From Streptomyces sp. AM 4-1-1 (GTDB lineage Bacteria; Actinomycetota; Actinomycetes; Streptomycetales; Streptomycetaceae): a stretch of 64,000 nucleotides of DNA. Every line of letters begins with the position of its first letter. Within the stretch, counting starts at the first letter, position 1. The notes beneath the pieces were generated by a model. That model did no database searches. It was given only the letters and a program-made list of their open reading frames with translations, and was not told the origin of the DNA. A program made the position numbers and the translations under genes. This document shows, one piece after another, positions 60,956-64,000 of the stretch. The stretch is from positions 2,232,001 through 2,296,000 of the forward strand of contig NZ_CP119145.1 of the NCBI RefSeq assembly GCF_029167625.1. Direction: 5' to 3'.

Positions 60956-61660
60956 TCAGTCAGCGGTCGGTACGGGGGCGGTGGCCGTACCGCCCGTGAC
61001 CAGGGCCTGGATCGACGGCGCGTACAGGTCCGCGAGGTGTTCCGACGTGACCAGGGCGCCCGCGCCCTCGCGGTGCAGACTGAGGGTGGCGCCGAGACCC
61101 AGCAGGTGGCCCGCGATCAGTTCGGCCCGCAGAGCCCGCTCGTCGCCCCGGAGGCGGGCGGCCAGCCGGTCGGTGACCTGAGCGTGGAAGCGGTCACGCA
61201 GGAGGGAGCGCTCGTCGCGGTTGCCGAGCGAGAACACCACGCGCAGCAGCGGGTCCGAGTGCTCCTCCCGGCGGCGGCGCACCAGCGTCAGCACCATGTG
61301 CCGGCCGAGGCCGCCGAGCGGTGCGTCGAAGAGTTCTTCGGCGGCGGGGCCGAAGTCCGCGACGGTGTTGAAGAGTTCTTCCTTGCGGCCGAAGTGCTTC
61401 ACCACCAGGGACGGGCTCACCCCCGCGTCGGCGGCGATGGCCCGGATCGTCACCTCCGCGTACGGGCGCTGCGTGAACGCCCGGCGCGCGGCCCGCAGAA
61501 TCGCGTACCGGCCGGTGCCCGGATCGACGGCAGCCGGGGACGGGGTGGGCGCGGAGGCGGAGGGTGAGGCGGAAGCGGAGGGCCCGGCCGTGGAGGGCGG
61601 GGCGGAAGCGGAAGGCGGGGCGGAAGCGGAAGGCGCGGAGGCGGGGGCTCGGCCGGTCAT
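60956..61660 (-). CDS. TetR/AcrR-family regulator
   Basis: 234 residues. N-terminal 45 residues are a Ser/Ala/Pro tail, then the HTH YAILRAARRAFTQRPYAEVTIRAIAADAGVSPSLVVKHFGRKEELFNTV and a ligand-binding domain. Second gene of an operon after the MFS exporter (22 bp gap), a usual efflux-repressor pair. A long palindrome upstream of the exporter is the likely operator. Confidence 0.9.
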   Translation of the reverse strand: MTGRAPASAPSASAPPSASAPPSTAGPSASASPSASAPTPSPAAVDPGTGRYAILRAARRAFTQRPYAEVTIRAIAADAGVSPSLVVKHFGRKEELFNTVADFGPAAEELFDAPLGGLGRHMVLTLVRRRREEHSDPLLRVVFSLGNRDERSLLRDRFHAQVTDRLAARLRGDERALRAELIAGHLLGLGATLSLHREGAGALVTSEHLADLYAPSIQALVTGGTATAPVPTAD

Positions 61661-61682
61661 GCGCTCTCCCTGGGCTTCGGTC

Positions 61683-63185
61683 TCATCGGGTGGTCGCCTC
61701 CGACCGTACCCGGGCACCCGCCTGCTCCGGACCCGGCGCCCGCCTGCCCGGCAGGAACGACGTCACCGCGAGCGCCAGCAGCGCCGCGCCCGACGCGATC
61801 AGGAACACCAGCTGGTAGGCGTGGAGCGTCGGCGCCGTCCGGCCGCCGATCCGGAACGTGATGTTGGCGAGCACCGCCGCCACCGTGGCGCTGCAGAACG
61901 CCTGACCGACGGACCTCATCAGCGTGTTGAGTCCGTTGGCCGCACCGGTCTCGCTGACGGGCACGCCCCGCATCACCAGCGCGGGCAGCGCGGAGTACGC
62001 GATGGCCGTGCCCGCCGCGACGACCGTCGCGCCCGCGATGATCAGCCACAGGCTGTGGCTGGTGAAGTAACGCACCACGTATCCGGCCGCGATGATCCCC
62101 GCGGCCAGGGCCAGGGAGACCTTCGGGCCGTACGAGGCGGAGATCCGCGCCGAGACCGGCGAGAGCGCCACCATGGCCACCCCGCCCGGCAGCAGGCACA
62201 GCCCGCTGACGACGAGGGAGGCGCCGAGCCCGTAACCCGTCGCCTTCGGCTCCTGCACCATCTGCGCGGTGACCAGGGAGTTCGCGTAGAAGGCGAACCC
62301 GATCAGCAACGCGGCGATGTTCGTCAGCAGGACGGCGGGGCGGGCCGAGATGCGCAGATCGACCATGGGTGACGTGACGCGGAGTTCGTACACGCCCCAG
62401 AGCAGCGCCACGACGAGGGCGGCGACGAGCAGGCCGACGGTACGGGGCGAGGTCCAGCCCCAGTCACCGCCCTGGGTGACCGGGAGCAGCAGACAGAGCA
62501 GCGCCGCCGCGAGCCCGAGCGCGCCGATCGCGTCGAACCGGCCGCGCGAGCGCAGCGGCGATTCCGGTACGCAGCACAGCACCAGCACGATGTCGAGGAC
62601 ACCGATCACGCCCGACACCCAGAACATGGTGTGCCAGTCGAAGTGCTCCACGACCAGGGCGGCGACCGGCAGGCCGACAGCGGCGCCGATGCCGAGCGTC
62701 GAACTCATCAGGGCCACGGCGGACAGCACGCGCTCGGGCGGGAGTTCGTCGCGCAGGATGCTGATGCCCAGCGGTACGACGGCGATGGCCGCGCCCTGGA
62801 GTGCGCGGCCGGTGATCAGTACGCCGATGTGGGAGCTGACCGCGCACAGTACCGAGCCCACGACCAGCACGCCGAGGGACGCGACGAGCACCCGTCGCTT
62901 GCCGTACATGTCACCGACCCGGCCGAGCACGGGGGTGAAGACGGCGCCCGTGAGGAGGGTGACGGTGACCAGCCAGCTGGCGGCGGTCGGGGTGGAGCCG
63001 GTGAGGGCGGGGATGTGCGGGAGCAGCGGGACGACGATCGTCTGCATGACGGCGACGACGACCCCGCAGAAGGCGAGCACGCCCACCGCGTAACGGGGGT
63101 GCGCCGGGTGGACGACCGGCTCGGGGGCGGCGGCGGGATCGGCGGGGAGGGCGGGTTCGGCCGGGCCTGGTATGTCTGCGGGCAT
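61683..63185 (-). CDS. MFS drug exporter, DHA2 family
   Basis: 500 residues, 14 hydrophobic segments: LGRVGDMYGKRRVLVASLGVLVVGS (motif A loop), ALQGAAIAVVPLGISILRDELP, motif C-like GIGAAVGLPVAAL. Probable drug:H+ antiporter regulated by the downstream TetR protein. ATG 63185; the open frame continues upstream but without coding character. Confidence 0.9.
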   Translation of the reverse strand: MPADIPGPAEPALPADPAAAPEPVVHPAHPRYAVGVLAFCGVVVAVMQTIVVPLLPHIPALTGSTPTAASWLVTVTLLTGAVFTPVLGRVGDMYGKRRVLVASLGVLVVGSVLCAVSSHIGVLITGRALQGAAIAVVPLGISILRDELPPERVLSAVALMSSTLGIGAAVGLPVAALVVEHFDWHTMFWVSGVIGVLDIVLVLCCVPESPLRSRGRFDAIGALGLAAALLCLLLPVTQGGDWGWTSPRTVGLLVAALVVALLWGVYELRVTSPMVDLRISARPAVLLTNIAALLIGFAFYANSLVTAQMVQEPKATGYGLGASLVVSGLCLLPGGVAMVALSPVSARISASYGPKVSLALAAGIIAAGYVVRYFTSHSLWLIIAGATVVAAGTAIAYSALPALVMRGVPVSETGAANGLNTLMRSVGQAFCSATVAAVLANITFRIGGRTAPTLHAYQLVFLIASGAALLALAVTSFLPGRRAPGPEQAGARVRSEATTR

Positions 63186-63398
63186 GGTTCTCCGTACGGT
63201 GCTCGACGGCTGGGCGGACGGCGGACGCGGAGGTGCGGCAACGGAAGCGGGTGGGGGCGGACGGCGGGTGGGGGCGGACGGCGGGTGGGGGCAGGGCCGG
63301 GGCTGGGCAGGACGGAGCTGGATCGGGGGCCGGGACCTGCGATCGTGCGGAAGCAGATGCAGGCGGGTGCAGGCGGGTGGAGGGCAGCGGACACGGGG

Positions 63399-63437
63399 GT
63401 GCACATGTGTTCACCGTCAGGGTAAACGCTTGTGCAC
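63399..63437. promoter_or_regulatory. 39-bp palindrome, candidate TetR operator
   Basis: GTGCACATGTGTTCACC (63399-63415) and GGTAAACGCTTGTGCAC (63421-63437) are inverted repeats matching at 14 of 17 positions, five bases apart. The core GTTyACC-N5-GGTrAAC is typical of TetR-family operators. Lies about 214 bases upstream of the exporter start and 136 upstream of the small rightward gene. The rest of the 63186-63572 spacer contains only CGGCGGGTGGGGG-type repeats. Confidence 0.6.
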
Positions 63438-63572
63438 CCCTTCGGTGTCCGACTGGGGTGGGCGGGGGAAGGGGGGCCGATGCGCCGCGTTAGCCTCGAA
63501 GGCGCAGAGCCCCGACAGCGGGACTCGGCAACGGGCCCGACAGCGGGACCGGACGACGAGAAGGTGGCGGCA

Positions 63573-63884
63573 GTGGCAACGATGGCGAACGTTCCGGCGG
63601 CGGCGGTGGCGGCGACCGGACTGGTTGGTGGTTACGGGGTCGCCCGGTGGACCGGGAAGCGCCCGTTGGGCGGGGTCGCGCTCGCGGCGGCGGGCACCGC
63701 GGCCGCGTACCAGTGGCAGCGACAGGCCGGACCCCGCGCGGCCGTCGGGCTGACCGTCGCCTATGTCGCCGCGTTCGCCGGATCGCACCCGCTGGCCAAG
63801 AAGGTCGGCGCCTGGCCGGCCGTCTTCGCGGTGGCGGGCGGCGTGGCAGCCGCGTCCTGGGCGGTCACCCGCCGCGCCGCCTGA
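63573..63884 (+). CDS. Small hydrophobic membrane protein, hypothetical
   Basis: 103 residues with three or four weakly hydrophobic, Ala/Gly/Val-rich helices (VAATGLVGGYGVARWTG, GGVALAAAGTAAAYQW, AAVGLTVAYVAAFAG, PAVFAVAGGVAAASWAVT). GTG 63573 has AAGG eight bases upstream and precedes ATG 63582. Common Streptomyces family of unknown role. The last 116 bases of the window contain no gene, only GGGTCAGG triple repeats. Confidence 0.75.
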   Translation: MATMANVPAAAVAATGLVGGYGVARWTGKRPLGGVALAAAGTAAAYQWQRQAGPRAAVGLTVAYVAAFAGSHPLAKKVGAWPAVFAVAGGVAAASWAVTRRAA

Positions 63885-64000
63885 ACACGGGCCGGGGGCC
63901 GGGGCCGGGGCCCGGGGTCAGGGGTCAGGGGTCAGGGGTAGTCGTCCGCGTCACCGCGTGGCGGCCGAGCCGGGCCGGTGACCGTACGGAGTCCGGGCCG

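Overview
The window is high-GC actinobacterial DNA, almost certainly Streptomyces. The evidence is strong third-position G/C codon bias, GTG/TTG starts, AA10 chitin-type LPMO, a DasR-like operator, a subtilisin-inhibitor-like protein, LAxTG surface protein and sortase, excalibur repeats, and WhiJ-type XRE/DUF5753-DUF397 cassettes. There is one tRNA gene (tRNA-Lys, CTT). I see no rRNA, CRISPR array, integrase, transposase or secondary-metabolite core enzymes.

Layout. 1-5.7 kb: end of an ABC-2 permease, an MFS exporter, a secreted LPMO behind a DasR-type operator, an SPFH membrane protein and a secreted NlpC/P60-like protein with two peptidoglycan-binding domains. 5.8-6.8 kb: tRNA-Lys with terminator, next to a broken, truncated GH6 cellulase. 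7.3-9.5 kb: class F sortase, a surface-type protein and a HAD phosphatase. 9.7-16.5 kb: a compact phosphonate-uptake and catabolism operon (GntR regulator, FAD amine oxidase-like, PhnX-like HAD, ABC ATPase, two permeases, binding lipoprotein). 16.9-24.6 kb: LAxTG surface protein, heme-degrading-like protein, FAH-family protein, YidC paralogue with DUF6412, DUF3311/SSS symporter pair, TPR/SEC-C protein.

24.7-44.3 kb is a large defence island, the main object of interest. Its left part is vsr, a cytosine methyltransferase homologue that lacks the catalytic cysteine, and a second methyltransferase with an intact PCQ motif. Convergent to these is a three-gene overlapping operon: an XRE-HTH fused to a GHKL ATPase, a protein of unknown fold, and a DUF6339-like protein. 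An AT-richer 0.6-kb divergent region separates this from a rightward operon: a small 109-aa ORF, a 1587-aa protein fusing a sacsin/Hsp90-like ATPase to an SF2 helicase, a UvrD-like SF1 helicase, DrmA and DrmB. The last four genes overlap by 1-4 bases. No DrmC (PLD nuclease) is present. I read this as a DISARM-related restriction/defence system with a non-canonical gene set: methylation plus mismatch repair to mark and protect self, two GHKL ATPases as possible sensors or clamps, and three helicase motors.

44.3-48.2 kb: an intact HATPase / XRE-DUF5753 / DUF397 regulatory cassette followed by the collapsed remains of a second copy, then DinB-like and hypothetical genes. 48.4-57.9 kb: HAD acid phosphatase, isochorismatase-like hydrolase, RlmA/TlrB-type rRNA methyltransferase, a substrate-binding domain protein without partners, an HTH protein, an SSI-family inhibitor whose leader contains a 24-bp minisatellite, and an XRE/DUF5753-DUF6879 cluster with one frameshifted paralogue. 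57.9-64 kb: excalibur lipoprotein, another lipoprotein, alpha/beta hydrolase, a TetR-MFS efflux pair with a long palindromic operator, and a small membrane protein.
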